The notes beneath the pieces are model-generated. The model did not search any database. It had not been told where the DNA came from and saw only the letters and a program-made list of their open reading frames with translations. Both the position numbers and the translations under genes were made by a program. Positions 11,313 to 22,689 of a stretch of DNA of 64,000 nt are shown here, piece by piece; the stretch's first letter is position 1, and each line of letters starts with the position of its first letter. Source of the stretch: Diorhabda sublineata (lineage: Eukaryota; Arthropoda; Insecta; Coleoptera; Chrysomelidae); NCBI RefSeq assembly GCF_026230105.1, contig NC_079480.1:9094488-9158487 (forward strand), read 5' to 3'.

Positions 11313-13354
11313 CACATGTGCATCATCCTTTTTGTGATAATTACCACGAAATAACCTCTAACATATGTTATTTTCTACGTAGATATATTTGAAAAACGAG
11401 GTAGTTGACTTTATATTGACAAATATGAAGAATGAACTTTCGGCCAGTTAATTATATACATTTTATTCTCCTAACTAGTTTTGAATTCAAATTATAATTT
11501 TAGATGTTCATAAATCGTTCCTGGAGGAATGTATGTTCAGAAGATATTCAGAATACATTCAAAATGTGTCCATATGATCTACCGCGAAAGAAGCTATTGT
11601 AATCAACTTAGGCAACAAACATTTTACATTATATGGGATGTGAATATGCCAAGAACACTGTGAAATTTTGATAAAAATGACAAAATTCAAAACTGAGAAT
11701 TTTATTGAAAGAATGGTCTTTATTAAAATTTAGATTAAAATGATGTCAAGTGACATTTAATTAAGTGCACGTCTTCATTTAGGATGAGTCAAGGATACGA
11801 ATGCGAACTTGCCATTCAGACTATTATACGAGAGCGGTTTAACGGAAGACTAAATGTTAAATGGAAAAGTTAATTAGTCTGTTAATAAAGTTGTCACTAA
11901 AATCATTTTTATGTTGATTTTTGACAATTTTCTCATTCTGTTTTCTTATGTGACTGCTGCTTGAATTATTCTTTCATAATACAGAAAAACAAGCTACATC
12001 AAAGGATATGAAAAACCCAGCTTACCTTACTATTCAAAGAAATATTGATGACGACATAACTTTCTCAAATTTGATGTCTTATCTTTTGACTTATGTCAAA
12101 GACACGGAATAAAATAAACTGTTCGACGTGTTTCTACAAAATAAGCATTGTACATTTTATGAAAAGTTTTTTGCAATAATTTTTCATAGCTCATAACATA
12201 AATCATGTCACTTGTTTATTCCTTTAGCAGTGTACGACAGTTGATTCATGATTTTGTTGTCTTTCTTCTCTATTTCAAATGGTCATGAAATTAGTATTTA
12301 TTTTAACTATGTATGTTTCCAATTCCAAAGGCTTCTATCATTTAACTTCAATAAAATTGGAAGATATCAACTTTTTGAAATACAATTTGGAAATGTTGTT
12401 TTGTTTTAAAACAGCGGCGATCAACGTGATCTACAAATTCCCCGAAATTTTTTGTTTGATAGATCAGGCCAGATCTTTTCGACAGAGTTCAACATTATAT
12501 CAACATAGTTTTCTTCTAACACTACACAATTAGTTCATAACTCAGTTTGGTTAAAAATGACAGTATATCAGCATTATCTTTTTATAAATAATCAATAAAG
12601 ACCTACACCTTTGGAATTCCAAAACACCCATGGGCATAAGCTCATTGGCCGAAAAACAACTTCTTCTTTCTCGAGAGCACGTTTCTCAGATTTCTATTGT
12701 TTCGACTGTACGTTGAAAGATATGCAAGCATTCGTTCAAATTTTTATTGCGATCGAACTTTTAATCAGCAATCGCGACACCAATCTTGCAGATAGATTTT
12801 TAATATGTAAACTTTCATGTAGAATATTGCAGAGCTGTTCGGTTGAAATATTTACAGTAACTATCGTTTATTTGACGTATGAGAGCACGGATTTTACCAA
12901 TTCTGGAATAGTTACAGTAAATTGCGGTCTGGGATATTTTCCATTTTCGTATGGCCCCTATTAAACACAGATAACCACTTATAAATAATTCCATGGGACG
13001 GAGCACTTGATATTATTGACATAATTTATCTTCGGTTTCTTCAATTGTTATTCCATGTAATAAATATTGTTTTATCGAGAGTCTTTTTTATCCATATTTT
13101 GACAGGTGATATTGAATTGAAGGTATTATACCAGCAACAGGTAAAGTAGGCGCAAAATCAAAATGTTTAGTTAAGAAGTATTTTATACGTATACTCGCAA
13201 AATAAATTCTGTACTATTATACAACTTTTTGGAAACTATGAATGGGTTAACCCGATCATAAATTTTCAGAAAACAAACCCGGATCCATTCCTTGTTGTTC
13301 CGAAACTGATAGACGTAATCAGGTCCTAGTAATATAAAATGATTCTTTCTACCC
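11313..13354. other. No gene supported
   Basis: AT-rich. A 117-codon frame at 12611-12964 (+) and a 63-codon minus frame opposite it match nothing I know, and neither has exon-like borders. Confidence 0.5.
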
Positions 13355-13430
13355 CCTGGTAGACCAGTGAGTAAAAGCGATCAGACGACGGGTTGTTTCA
13401 TTTGTCTATGGTTTTTTGAACAATAAAAAT
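13355..13430 (+). repeat. Dispersed repeat, copy B (inverted relative to 8487-8553)
   Basis: Matches the reverse complement of 8487-8553 across about 65 bases. The plus strand encodes GCFICLWFFEQ then a stop, equivalent to the minus-strand peptide at the other copy. Confidence 0.55.
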
Positions 13431-13821
13431 TATACGATAAATCAATTCCCATCAGCTGCGTCATTAATAGCTTACTGAGTTTCACTATTTCAATATGTTT
13501 TGGCATTTTAGCATAAAAATAGCTTATTAGTATTGTTGATAACTGCTCAGTAACAATTACATTGGCCGACAAGATTTTCGTAACACAGGCGAGACGGAAA
13601 TACCCGTCCAATGATAGAAAAATATTTATTAAGCCCTAACACGTACCACTTTTCAATAGCTCAATTATCCCTGTTTACATTAGCAGGTAAGTAATTTTAT
13701 AAAGGGGCGGTTAATATTGGTAAATTTTATGGCCGAAAAAATACCTTGAAAATTAGAATTCTTTTGAGTTTCATAGTAAGTGGTTCTCAGTTCATAGTAC
13801 AAAAAGTGATTGTCAAGACGA

Positions 13822-14535
13822 AAATGTCGAGTCGAACGTGCTGCAGTTGCAAAACTTCTCCTGAAAATTTTTCTATATTTGTGGAGAGTTTATGGTGAAA
13901 TCGCAAGCTAGGTCATTTTCCGAAAATGTGGAAAAAGTCATTTGCAATTCCAATGGTATGGGGGGAACCTATTAACCATTTTGACGACTGCTTTTCTAAC
14001 AAAAACTGAAAGTTATTCTAAGAAAGGAAAGTACAAGATAGAGTATTCAAATTTGCTGTATGCTATACGACCTGTTTCCCATAACGAAGATTTAGCAAAA
14101 GCGATTGCGTCCCCAGATCCGCAAAATATTGTTTTGGAAGATACTGGAAACAACGTATCATCAGGAAACTCCGAAGAACAATGTACCGACTTCATTTTTA
14201 CTCCAAGTACCAGTTCCGTCAAGTAATATTTGATTGTTGAATGATTTAGCACGTGATTTGGGGTTATCAATGCAACAGTCATAACTTCTTGCTTCCCGTC
14301 TTAAGGAATTTTAGCCAAAGAAAAAAAAATTACGACCTTTAGAAAAAGAATTGCTACCAACAGTTAGTTGATCAACTTGGTGCTCGAATGTTATTGAAAA
14401 TTCTATTTCTTCCATTCCCATCTGACATTTTTTCCCGAACATTTGGGAGCTGTCAGTGATGACCAGGGTGACAGGTTCCACCAAGATATTAGAACAATGG
14501 AAATTCTGTATCAAGGACGATGGGAATAGGCCATG
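13822..14535 (+). pseudogene. Decayed copy of a multicopy arthropod protein family of unknown function
   Basis: In three shifting frames the plus strand reads a cysteine-rich start (MSSRTCCSCKTSPENF ... ICGEF), then PMVWGEPINHFDDC, TKTESYSKKGKYKIEYSNL, AIRPVSHNEDL, LARDLGLSMQQS, LLASRLKEF, GAVSDDQGDRFHQDIRTMEI and YQGRW. I recall this order of phrases from a family present in many copies in insect and other invertebrate genomes, often annotated only as uncharacterised and likely mobile. The central part is shortened, and there are several stops and frameshifts. The N-terminal cysteines suggest a zinc-binding motif. Function is unknown to me, and no neighbouring gene clarifies it. Confidence 0.6.
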
Positions 14536-14539
14536 ATTG

Positions 14540-15475
14540 GTAATTACTGTTATCAAAAAGAGAAAGTGTAACCTCTTACAAAAGGAAAAGTAGAGCTAAT
14601 TGATATTTAAAGTGATTTTTTTTTCAAGTTTTTGTTATTAATAGATGTTTATTAGATGTAAACTATAAATTTTGTCAATATATACGATTTAATAAACGTG
14701 AAATTATTTTTTTAATTAATATTAAATAATTTATCAAAGAATATGGTTCTATAAATGTAACTTAAAAACCTTACTTGTTAAAATCATTTTTTTCAGATTT
14801 TCGTATTTGCATAGGTTCATTTTATCACGATATGCTATTCATTCTTATGTAACTACAAAACATTTTCTGTCGACCAGTGTTACTAAACATCTATCATACA
14901 ACTAAATACATATCATGGAAGAGCTAACGTACAAAATGTAATAAAAATTCAAAGTTCTTATGAATAATGTTTTTATTCTGAAATTGAATTTTCACAGAAA
15001 GTTGAATGAGACGAAAATCCGGGTTATTGTTTTCGAAATCTCGTTATAGTTATACATGTTAAACATGAAACTAATTGTAAGTACTGAGAGCCCAAAATTG
15101 AGACGTATGATTGGAATTTCGAAAACAGTAAGAGACAAAGAAACTGTTAGAGGGAAAGGGAATAATAATACGATTATATTTCAATTTTCAAAATATTTCA
15201 CAAGAGAACTTTAAATGATGGCATCCGTTACGTGTTTGCTAATTGCACGCATAATAATTTACTTAACAAGGCCGGAAAATTGTCTTTTAAAGTACAGTCT
15301 TAAATTTCTAGACGAGTACTGATATTTCACGGTCTTGAATTGTACACTGTTTTATTTTATATTTCCCTAAACTGAAGAAAAGATGTCAATACGGTAGCTA
15401 TAGTAATTTGAGTTCATTTAAATTGTTCTCTGTGTTAAGTAGTATAGTTTAGTCCTACATTCGAGTGCTACCCTT
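14540..15475. other. No feature supported
   Basis: AT-rich spacer without recognisable coding or repeat structure. Confidence 0.55.
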
Positions 15476-15477
15476 CA

Positions 15478-16111
15478 ATATACTCCCCTCTCCTCGACAC
15501 ACACCTTTCCATACGTTTTTTCCATTGATCAAAGCAGTGCTAGAAGTCTTATTTGGTGTGGGCCTTTAGGAGCTTTGCCGTTTTTTGCTTTACGACTTTC
15601 ATCGACTCAAATCGGGTTGCTTTCAAAGTAGATCTTTTTCTAACTTGTCAAGGAAATCTGAGGAGACCCGTTGACGCAAGACTTTTTGTTCAGATTTTTG
15701 GCACCAACTTCGCACAGACTTTTGGCATGTGTAATTCCTCGTGTAAAATTTTTCTAACCGTTCCTATATCGGCGTTTACAGCCTCAGTAATCATTCGGAT
15801 GCACATTCGACGATCTGTATGCACAATTTGTTTGATTTTGGTCACTGTTTCCAGAGTTAAAACAGTCGCAGGGCGACCTGGGCGATGGTCATCTTCAGTG
15901 CTCCCTTGCAGGGAGCGCTTACACCACTCGCACCACGCGCGCTAGATAGAGAATTTTCCTCATAGGCCTCTTGCAACAATTTATAGCACTCAGTCGGAGT
16001 TTTGTTCAATTTAACGAGAAATTTGAGATTAATACGTTGCTCCTGTTTTTCGTCATAGATTGTTTTCGGCATGAGAAAAAAACACATTCGTTTTAAGCCA
16101 CTACTGCACAA
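15478..16111 (-). pseudogene. mariner transposase lacking its catalytic core
   Basis: The minus strand begins MPKTIYDEKQEQRINLKFLV and continues KLNKTPTECYKLLQEAYEEN, DDHRPGRPATVLT, TDRRMCIRMITEAVNAD, TVRKILHEELHMPKVCAKL and VPKI. This is a complete mariner DNA-binding domain with a small insertion near the GRP linker. It then jumps to the extreme C terminus: RFES, KAPTK-like residues, and QWKKRMERCVSRRGEYIEG-like sequence ending near 15480. All three catalytic aspartate blocks are missing. Length is about 630 bases against the usual ~1040, so an internal deletion of roughly 400 bases is inferred. Such derivatives could in principle be mobilised in trans or make a DNA-binding inhibitor, but frameshifts argue against a product. 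Confidence 0.85.
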
Positions 16112-16274
16112 ACACTATAATAGTGACGGAAACGTGTTTAGGGACGTGCATAGACAAGATATCTAGATACCCAACGCACTACTCGTTTTTCACTCCACCC
16201 GTCTGGGGACGTCTCAACAAGCTTTATACAAAAGCTTTGTTCGCATAACATTAACACCAACACAAATCAAAAAC

Positions 16275-16660
16275 AGAATGGAGGTTGTTTACCGAGATTC
16301 GTGTCTATTATCCACGATAAAAAATTGATCCAATTTGGGGCCGAAAATCATTAGAAGATGATCCTCGTGCGGTAGGTCCTGTGATCTAAGGATCCAATAT
16401 GTGACAAAAATTAGTGCAAGGTGAGAGCCTAGAATTCTCAGCGTAGACCAAAAACAGCTTAGAGTAGAATCTTGTGAGCGACTTTTAGAGCTTTGCCACA
16501 AGACCAAGAAAATGTAATCCGACATCCAAAAAAGTGGCATCCGAAAGGGGAGTCCGTGCTAAAAAAAGCAAACATCACGAAAAGCAGCAAAAAAGAGATG
16601 GCTACAATATGTTGCGACTACGAGGGTATCTTTAAATGCATAATATATTGAAAAATAATC
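16275..16660 (+). pseudogene. mariner transposase fragment (family shared with 40.4 kb)
   Basis: Plus-strand frames give LGPKIIRR, VTKISA, EPRILSVDQKQLRVESCERL, LELC, then in another frame WHPKGESVLKKANITKSSKK and EMATIC-DYEGIF. This is the linker and first half of the catalytic domain of a mariner transposase. The first aspartate block itself is deleted: the DNA passes from the position before it directly to the W-x-H segment. Bases 16465-16512 closely match 40373-40420, showing that the 40.4-kb copy is the same family. Confidence 0.65.
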
Positions 16661-17914
16661 ACAGTTTTTATTAATTCATGATCTTTCTTTCTATGTTAGG
16701 CTATGAACTCATGAACCACACACAATGAGGTAATGTATTATTTCCTGAATTGAAATTAATGGAAAGTACTGTATGATACTGCAGTAAGAAATAAACAAAA
16801 GAAAGTTGGTTTAGTTTGTCATAACGATGAAATTAATTAAAACATCAATTATTATTAAAAGGTCATTGCTTGAAATTTATATTAAAAAAATATACTTCTT
16901 GTTAAGATATAGATAAAATAAAAATAAGTTTTATAAGAATACTTTTCACTTTCCTGGTGGTACTAAATTAAAAAAATCTTAAGTAGATGAAAATTTTATA
17001 ACAATTTCATAATTTTTTCATTAACTGACAATAAAACTTGAAAATTTACAGAGAAATATCAAATCGAATATTAGTCGATATAAATAAGGGACCAAAATAT
17101 TTTTTCAGGTTAAAAATAGAATAGCGGTTGGTAGATATAGTGGCCTCCATTTGTCTGAGCACGTGAGACCTTTTGAGGAAGAAAATACAAGCGCTGTAAA
17201 TGTCTAAGCCAGCATATAAACACAATTATATAATGTTATCTCTGACTGTTGTTTACAGGTAAATAAATACGTAGACGACAAAAAACTCAACCTTAGTAGT
17301 TGATGCTAATAATATAAACATTCCTCACCTTTCCTTTATATACTAAATGATATAAATAGCTCGTTGTTTCATTGTAGTTTATTAATGATTTTTTACAATC
17401 CAATAAATAAACCCCACGTATGATTTTCAGCATTATTTGTTCCAAATTTGAGCTTTGATTTTCCAATCATTCTAACCAACAAAACTTATTTAACTTTCTT
17501 AGAGGGGACATAATTCCTAATCGGCAAAAAATGTTTATACAAAGTATATATTATTTTAATTAGGATTTCCATTACTGTTAAAATAGCGTTGTAATTGTAA
17601 GACGCGGAATTGTTAGTTCTGTAATAATAGACGATGAAAAGCGCTATTGATCAATCGAGATTCTGCAATAAAATTGACACAAACTTGTAATTATAATCCT
17701 GTGAAATCAAAGTGCGATTCAACCGTGAATATGAAAATGACTGTTAGCTGTCGCTCTTGCACATAAACATATCAACAGTATTAGTCAGAGTAGCATTTCT
17801 AAGTGTTTAAATAAGTGGAGTTTTTTTAAAATAGCATCAATCATAAAAAAAAACAAAGAGATATATTTTTTATACCAATGAAAACGGGTTTATTGCTATT
17901 AATGTATATGATTT
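16661..17914. other. No feature supported
   Basis: AT-rich sequence. No translation or repeat in it could be assigned. Confidence 0.55.
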
Positions 17915-18420
17915 CGGCCAGGTGCTCGAAATATTGATTTCCAAGAGTTCTGGATTTTCAAGAGTTTTTCTGTGGTTTATCAGTGGACCAATAGCTTCAC
18001 ATAACCTCAAAGAAAATAATTCAATAGGGTTAAATACATGATCTTGGTGGTTAATTGGTTGGACTATTATATGAAATTAATCTATCATCAAAAAACACGC
18101 TCTGTGTTTATCATATACAGTAACAATCTGGCTGATCACCGTTTTTGATTCTAATTCTTTACTCATCCCACCAACTCATTCAACCAAAAATGAAATTACT
18201 TCATCGGAGAAAAAATTTTCAATGGGAATCAATATCAATATCAATTTGTACTCGCCCATTCGCCAAATTCGCGAAGGTTATTTGGATTTAATTCCTGCAC
18301 ATATTAAATCTTGAAAGCATTAAGTCAAGATCCTTTTGTAAAATCTTCTATAAAGTGGAAGTTGCTGGGAACATCGCAAAAATTGATTGATTCGCATCTT
18401 CTGCAATGGATAGCACATTT
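17915..18420 (-). pseudogene. Possible Tc3-like transposase remnant
   Basis: Scattered minus-strand segments read REFGEWASTN, PIENFFSDEVISF and, farther on, NPIELFSLRLCEAIGPLI. Their order fits an insect Tc3-like transposase: F-C-x-W-A ... (F/V)-F-S-D-E-A-x-F followed by a P-x-x-x-x-x-N-P-x-(D/E)-F-x-L-W region. Each segment is short and needs frame changes between, so the call is weak. It would be the same broad group as the pseudogenes at 44.0 and 57.3 kb. Confidence 0.4.
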
Positions 18421-18424
18421 TTGG

Positions 18425-19306
18425 GCGTCGTACAGGATGTACATATTATCTATTTTCATTCGAATTAGACGCTAAAAACTAGACAAAATCAAGCACTGTT
18501 GCCAACTCAAAGATAAGAAACTCTATTTTAGTAGCTTTTATGACGGGAGTTGGAGAAGCAACCATTTATAGGCGAAAGAAGTATGACAGAAGCACCTACT
18601 ACTTCAAGTGGGAGAGAGACGTAACTTTGCCGAAGATTGGAAGAGAAAATTTTAGTAATTAGACTTCGATTTTGAGAAGAGCTGATAGTTGATAGAAGCA
18701 TAATTTATCAAAGGGGCAATATTTAGGAGAAATTAGAAAATTGAGAAGAGATATATTTTTTTGCTTGCCAAACAGTTTCACTCATTTTTGAGAAGATAAA
18801 AAATTTGTGGATAAAGTTTCGTACGAATTTGTTTCAAATTCTACGAAAGATTACCATGAAAAAGTAACTGCTAATATTTTCAGGCAAATGATTTACTATG
18901 ATTAGTTGCAGGGTCTTTCCCACAGATAATTGCAATTACCATATAAGATTAAAGGAACCGTTACCTAACGCTAAATCGAAATAGCAAGAGCGTTCCTATT
19001 CAAAGAGCTACTGACTGAAGAGGGATAACTCTGAAAGAAAACTATTGCGGCTATGTACACAATATTTACCAAAATTTAAATAGTAGATAAAATAGTGAAA
19101 AATATGGATCTAAACAATTGATGCTACCAATTTAGTAGATACTGTAAACTTACCCAATAAACCAATTATTATTTCAATTGGAAGTGAGGAAATTGATGAT
19201 GATGACTCTTTATCGGGAAAAACGACTTCTTTATTGAGATATTTATAGTCTATTCTTATGAATGAGACAGTAATATGATGAAACCGTCGTAAATTGGGCC
19301 AGTACA
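18425..19306. other. No gene supported
   Basis: AT-rich. An 80-codon minus frame at 19110-19352 has no recognised relatives. Confidence 0.5.
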
Positions 19307-19362
19307 AACCTTTTTTTATTGTTCTGTACAGCTTATGGTTATACAAAGCCAATAGAAGTCCG
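19307..19362. repeat. Dispersed repeat (second copy at 29497-29552)
   Basis: About 55 bases containing ACAGCTTATGGTTATA recur at 29497-29552 in the same orientation at about 85% identity. Family unknown. Confidence 0.55.
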
Positions 19363-19639
19363 AAAACTTCTATTAGCTAGGAGTAGTAAAATTCACAGTT
19401 TAGTATTTTAGTATTCTCAATCACTGAATTATGGAATTATTTGTTATTTCCCAAGTGGTTGCTGTAAAAACTAACTGCTATCATACATTTTCCAATGAAC
19501 TATAATCAAAGTAAATTTGATAATATGTTTCCATTGGGATGGTGGTTACAAAGAGAAAAATTTGGAGGGAAAAAGTTATTATATTGTTTAATGTTTATAT
19601 AGTTTAAAACCGTCGTTAATTTTTAAGAGGACATTAAAT

Positions 19640-20200
19640 AAATATTGACGTTTCGACTTTTCTTTAACTGTTTATCAAAATATGATATCAACACTAAGAA
19701 GAAACCGAAGAAAAATTAATTTTTCTTCGGTCCTTAAATCTCAAAAATATAGCAGTAATCAATTAAATTATTTGTAGTTTTATTAAAATTTATTGAATGG
19801 AATTATAAATTTTACTTGAATAATTTAGATCTTTTTTATAATTTATAGCTTTTTCGTTGTTATGAACGTGAATCATTTCTAAAAATTCTCTTTTTGGTGT
19901 ATTAGATTCCGTTTCAAGAACTTTTGAACCTTTATAATTGAACTTATGTTTTTTTTTTGATATTTCACGGTTCGTTAATGCAGTTCTGTTCTTTTATCGT
20001 ATTGATGACCTCTCAGTCTATTTTCTAAATACTGAGATGTCTGCCCTAAGTAGACAACGTCACAATTAGTACAAGATACTTGATATATATTACTTCTTTT
20101 GCTTTTTGGTGTTTTAGATTTTAATTTAATGAAATATTTAGATAATGGATTATGTCCTTCGTGACTGTTTTATATTAATATCATATTTATTGAAATAATT
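19640..20200 (-). mobile_element. Penelope-like element, GIY-YIG endonuclease end
   Basis: The minus strand reads HEGHNPLSKYF, KSKTPKSKRSNIYQVSCTNC, DVVYLGQTSQYLENRLRGHQ and YDKRTELH. This is the GIY-YIG nuclease that closes Penelope-like polyproteins: N-I-Y-Q-V stands for the GIY strand, and V-Y-L-G-Q-T for the YIG strand with its downstream R. The nuclease nicks target DNA during integration. The reverse transcriptase is absent. Left of it (19640-19690), the sequence TTTTGATAAACAGTTAAAG with GTCGAAACGTCAATA (minus) is a terminal motif that recurs at 20.2, 21.8 and 55.0 kb. Confidence 0.75.
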
Positions 20201-20333
20201 CGATATTCTTAGGAAAGAAAATATTTTGATAAAGAAGAAACGTCAGTCGAACTGTCAAATTTTATCTTCCAAAAATGATTAAAAAAATTACTTTTAAAAC
20301 AAAAGGGACCTAAAATTAAGATCATTTAGATGC

Positions 20334-20336
<3 letters not shown>

Positions 20337-20394
<58 letters not shown>
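20337..20394. repeat. (TA)n microsatellite
   Basis: Fifty-eight bases of uninterrupted TA dinucleotides next to a Penelope-like terminus. Confidence 0.95.
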
Positions 20395-20397
<3 letters not shown>

Positions 20398-20544
20398 GTA
20401 CACTAAGATGTAATAAATTGAACGCTGTCTACTATGAATTAAAATTAATCAACCTAATTTTTCATTTCGTATTAGACGTACGCCTTAATCCACATTCCAT
20501 TAATTTTTTTTTCTATTTTCGATTATACGTATATTATATGTTTA

Positions 20545-20830
20545 AATTTATTGGTTGGGTCGTGCCCACCTCTAGCGGTGTGTCACAATCGTGACGCGAG
20601 CGCCTACGTCACATTCTCGTTACCGAGAAGCAGAAGTGAAACAGAGAGATACAGACAAGGAGAAGAACAAACTTCTCGATGTTTGTGTAAGTTATTCGAG
20701 GTAGGTATATGCCATTCAAGTGCAGATAGATGTATATTAAGAGCGGCGAACGGATAGTGGGACGGTTGGGAAAACTCCTTCCTTTTTTATTGCCGCATTT
20801 CGGTAAATTACATTCGCCGAAATTCTGGCC
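20545..20830 (+). promoter_or_regulatory. CpG-rich island, candidate promoter or 5' exon
   Basis: In a very AT-rich context this stretch is dense in CpG, for example GTGACGCGAGCGCCTACGTC at 20591. It contains TGACG- and TACGTCA-like (CRE-type) half sites, a purine-rich tract and donor-like sites TGT|GTAAGT and GAG|GTAGGT. A 68-codon plus frame (20551-20757) is open but unrecognised. It could be a host promoter with a first exon, or the regulatory end of a mobile element, since Penelope termini flank it on both sides. Confidence 0.35.
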
Positions 20831-21598
20831 TCTTTAATTACGTCTTCATTGTGATTTTTATGCAGTTAGATGTTTGTTATGTTTATTTAATGCAATAAGA
20901 TAAGGTGGTAATTCGAGAAGGCGTTTTATTAGGATCACCTACACTTATATATATTTTTAATAGGCCAACAACAAAGGATTTTTATGTTTTTTTTTCTACT
21001 TAGCTAAAAATTGTTTAACATAAGGAATACATTGAATATACGTTTTTAATTTTTCTTGTTGCGGTATAATTATTCTAGAAGTATTCCATTCTATCGGACA
21101 TTGCTATAATAATGTTTGCTATGAGCTTTTTCGTTTGGATTTGTAAATTTTCGTCAGAACTATTAGTTTACGTACGTAGTAATAGTATGTTGATTTCTCA
21201 TGTCATCAAAATACCTGAGGATCTCTTTCGTGTTTCTCTCTTTTTAATATTTTTTCTAGAACAATCTGCTGAAATATTCTATCAATTGAGACCGTTCCAC
21301 GATTCCTTTGAACCATGCATCAACTCATACAGCAGCATTGAAATATTTGACAAATATCACTGTTAATTCTAATTTTAGATCTTTACGACAGTGCAACTCA
21401 ATTTTGACAAATTATTTTTTTTAATAATTTCAAATTTCATTTATATTTATGTCACTTGTCATTTTGATTATTGCTTTTTCAGTCGCACGAGTTTAATTAT
21501 TTTAAAAGAGAAAATTTCAGGAAACCACTGTCCTTATTTAATTCTAATATTCGATTGCCACAATCCCACATCCAAAACGTTCATAAACTAGTTGGCAA

Positions 21599-21603
<5 letters not shown>

Positions 21604-21639
<36 letters not shown>
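21604..21639. repeat. (TA)n microsatellite
   Basis: Thirty-six bases of TA dinucleotides beside the second Penelope-like arm. Confidence 0.95.
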
Positions 21640-21640
<1 letters not shown>

Positions 21641-21799
21641 CGTTAATTTCTTATTTCTTAGACCTATTAATATATTAATGCATCTAAATGTTCTTAATTT
21701 TAAGTCTCTTCTGTTTTAAAATTCGTTTTTTTTTGATAATATTTAAAAGAAAGATAAATTTTGACGTTTCGACTTTTCTTTAAGTCTTTATCAAAATAT

Positions 21800-21900
21800 G
21801 GTATCTTATTGGGAACGTGGCAAGGAAACACCAAAGTGGACTACCTTTAATATATTTTCCGAGCTATCGAATACTTATGTATTCATCGTCTGGGACTGAA
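21800..21900 (-). repeat. Penelope-associated terminal repeat (single arm)
   Basis: The block CTTATTGGGAACGTGGCAA ... AAACACCAAAGT ... TTTCCGAGCT ... TCGAATACTTATG recurs as arms of the two foldback structures at 22.3-22.7 and 46.8-47.2 kb. Here it directly abuts the GACGTTTCGACTTTTC terminal motif at 21764, linking both modules to one element family. Confidence 0.6.
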
Positions 21901-22334
21901 ATTATGGTCAAATACAAGATATATGTATAAATGTATAACAATAATAAAATTTTTACTTACAATAATTTATCAAGATTTTTGGTGGTTTTGAACTGTATTA
22001 ATATAATATTTATAAAAAATTTTTTAAATTTATAGGTTTCCAAATTCAATATTTAAATTGACGTTGATAGAAATATAGATTAATTAAAATATTGATTCTG
22101 GATACTATGGGAATTTTTATTAATTTTTAATTGGTTAGGTTACGAACAGCGTTGAATTTTTATAAGTTAGACAAGGATTAGTTGTAGTGAATGATGTTCA
22201 ATATTGATTATTTAATTTATGAATAACATTAAATTTCAATAGGCTAGGTCGTTATGAATGTAGCTGAATATTTATTGGTTAGAATATAAATGACAATAAA
22301 TTCTATAGGTTAGGTCGTTATAAGTGAAGTTAAA

Positions 22335-22446
22335 ATTTATAAGTATTCGAAAGCTCGGAAAATATATTAAAGTTAGTGCACTTTGATGTTTTATTGCCAC
22401 GTTCCTAATAAGAAACCGCTCATAATATAGCTCACAAAGAATTCGT

Positions 22447-22491
<45 letters not shown>

Positions 22492-22689
22492 GTGTTTGTT
22501 GTGGGATTGTGACAATTGAATATTAAAGTTAAAGAAATATATGTATGTATATGTATGAATTGTAACGAAGTCTTTGCCAGCTATATTATGAGTGTTATCT
22601 TATTGGGAATGTGGCAATGAAACACCAAAGTAGACTAATTTTAATATATTTTCTGAGTTTTCGAATATGTATATATATATATATATATA
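22335..22689. repeat. Foldback structure centred on (TA)n
   Basis: The left arm (22335-22449) reads AGTATTCGAAAGCTCGG, AAAATATATTAAAGTTAG, ATTGCCACGTTCC and TTCGTTACATATA. The right arm (22556-22668) is its inverted copy: TGTAACGAAGTCTTTG, TTATTGGGAATGTGGCAAT, AACACCAAAGTAG and TTTTCTGAG. Between them lie (AT)n at 22450-22490 and about 65 unique bases. A further TA tract sits at 22669-22689. The same arms recur at 46845-47240. Confidence 0.7.

Larger units (their letters stand above)
20205..21800. repeat. Inverted pair of Penelope-like termini bracketing 1.3 kb
   Basis: Bases 20205-20345 align with the reverse complement of 21672-21800 over about 130 bases. Shared segments include ATATTTTGATAAAG, ACGTC, TTTTAAAACA, TAAAATTAAGA and CATTTAGATGCATTTA. 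Both arms carry the Penelope terminal motif and both run into a (TA)n tract on their inner side (20337-20394 and 21604-21639). The bracketed DNA includes the CpG-rich segment at 20545-20830. Confidence 0.65.

Noticed and set aside
12611..12964. 117-codon plus-strand frame
   Set aside because: Starts at a TTG, matches nothing I know, and lacks exon-like GC content or splice signals.
15553..15945. 130-codon plus-strand frame
   Set aside because: Antisense shadow of the mariner DNA-binding and C-terminal regions on the minus strand.
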